Part shown: positions 63,665 to 64,000 of the stretch, one piece after another
Numbering within the stretch: the stretch's first letter is position 1
How the letters are laid out: each line of letters starts with the position of its first letter
DNA from: Funiculus sociatus GB2-C1
GTDB lineage: Bacteria > Cyanobacteriota > Cyanobacteriia > Cyanobacteriales > FACHB-T130
Direction of reading: 5' to 3'
Length of the DNA stretch: 64,000 bases
Assembly: GCF_039962115.1 (NCBI RefSeq)
Contig: NZ_JAMPKJ010000008.1
Span: 62,001 to 126,000 of the forward strand
Made by a program: the position numbers and the translations under genes
Notes under the pieces: model-generated
The model's database searches: none
What the model was told of the DNA's origin: nothing
Seen by the model: only the letters and a program-made list of their open reading frames with translations

Positions 63665-64000
63665 TCGTTGTTCTCCACTGATAAACATAGGATCGGAATC
63701 TATACTTACGATCACATTCGTTTTCAGTATATTCATCTCTCTTTTGACTGATACCCTTTGCTATCTAGGAAAACTCTATTAAACGGTAACTATATTATAC
63801 AAAAATCTAAAAACCGAATTTTATACAAAACGCTTATTTTATTTATGGTTTTATTGAGTGTAGAGATGTTTATATTAAAAAAAATATCATCTATCTAAAA
63901 TAGGATTTTGAAGCATAACAATCAACTATTTAGTTATAGGTACTTATATTTACCTCCAGAGGAATAGCTCTTTGCTTGTTTATTGAGAATAAAAGCTTAA
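63665..64000. other. Upstream region of the hemerythrin gene, A/T rich
   Basis: About 336 bases with no recognisable gene, repeat or binding site; the base composition is strongly A/T rich, as expected for a promoter region. Confidence 0.4.

Overview
This window comes from a cyanobacterium. It encodes the photosystem I subunit PsaD, the photosystem II repair protein Psb32, a BicA-type bicarbonate transporter, ferredoxin-dependent nitrite and nitrate reductases, and many families that are largely cyanobacterial (DUF2808, DUF4346, pentapeptide repeats, SLH proteins). The octamer GCGATCGC (HIP1) is scattered throughout. The many short dispersed palindromes and heptamer repeats suggest a large-genome, probably filamentous lineage, but I cannot name the genus.

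Layout. 1-5.9 kb: end of an aldehyde dehydrogenase, a molybdopterin oxidoreductase, ribosomal protein L32, and envelope or surface proteins (a Pro/Ala repeat protein, DUF2808, a beta-helix/SLH protein). 6-12.6 kb: assorted single genes and small operons (FemAB-like, Uma2, DUF4346, psb32, pentapeptide repeat, DUF2945/DUF3140, retropepsin-like). 12.6-16.4 kb: a fused HyuA/HyuB oxoprolinase carrying two in-frame repeat insertions. 16.8-31.5 kb: bicA, an RNase D-like exonuclease, a GH13 enzyme, an M28 peptidase, a nonsense-mutated Rpn/PD-(D/E)XK pseudogene, DUF952, PhzF, RlpA, trpE, psaD and a DICT/GAF histidine kinase.

31.7-47.8 kb is the centrepiece. It holds two nitrate-assimilation sets side by side: nirA-nrtABCD-narB with an ABC transporter, then a second nirA-narB pair followed by an MFS nitrate permease (nrtP). 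Each of the three predicted transcription units starts with a perfect GTA-N8-TAC NtcA site and a TA-N3-T -10 box at the same distance, so all three are read as NtcA-activated (nitrogen-control) promoters. Imported nitrate would be reduced by NarB to nitrite and by NirA to ammonium, both using ferredoxin. Downstream lie a ClC-type anion channel or antiporter and a nitrate reductase-associated protein.

51-64 kb holds envelope and stress-type genes: an amidase, a TIGR02587/TIGR02588 membrane pair, a serpin, a DJ-1/PfpI protein, a Ca2+/H+ exchanger, a FAD oxidoreductase with a Rieske tail, an SDR behind a striking twin palindrome, a secreted TTPGG-repeat protein, and two paralogous hemerythrin-domain proteins.

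Best leads for novelty: the doubled nitrate system with three identically built promoters; two unrelated proteins ending in the SSB-like tail DDDIPF; operator-like palindrome arrays in front of bicA and the SDR; stem-loops at the gene junctions of the nitrate operons; and repeat elements domesticated into the oxoprolinase coding sequence. No CRISPR array, transposase, tRNA or rRNA gene was recognised.
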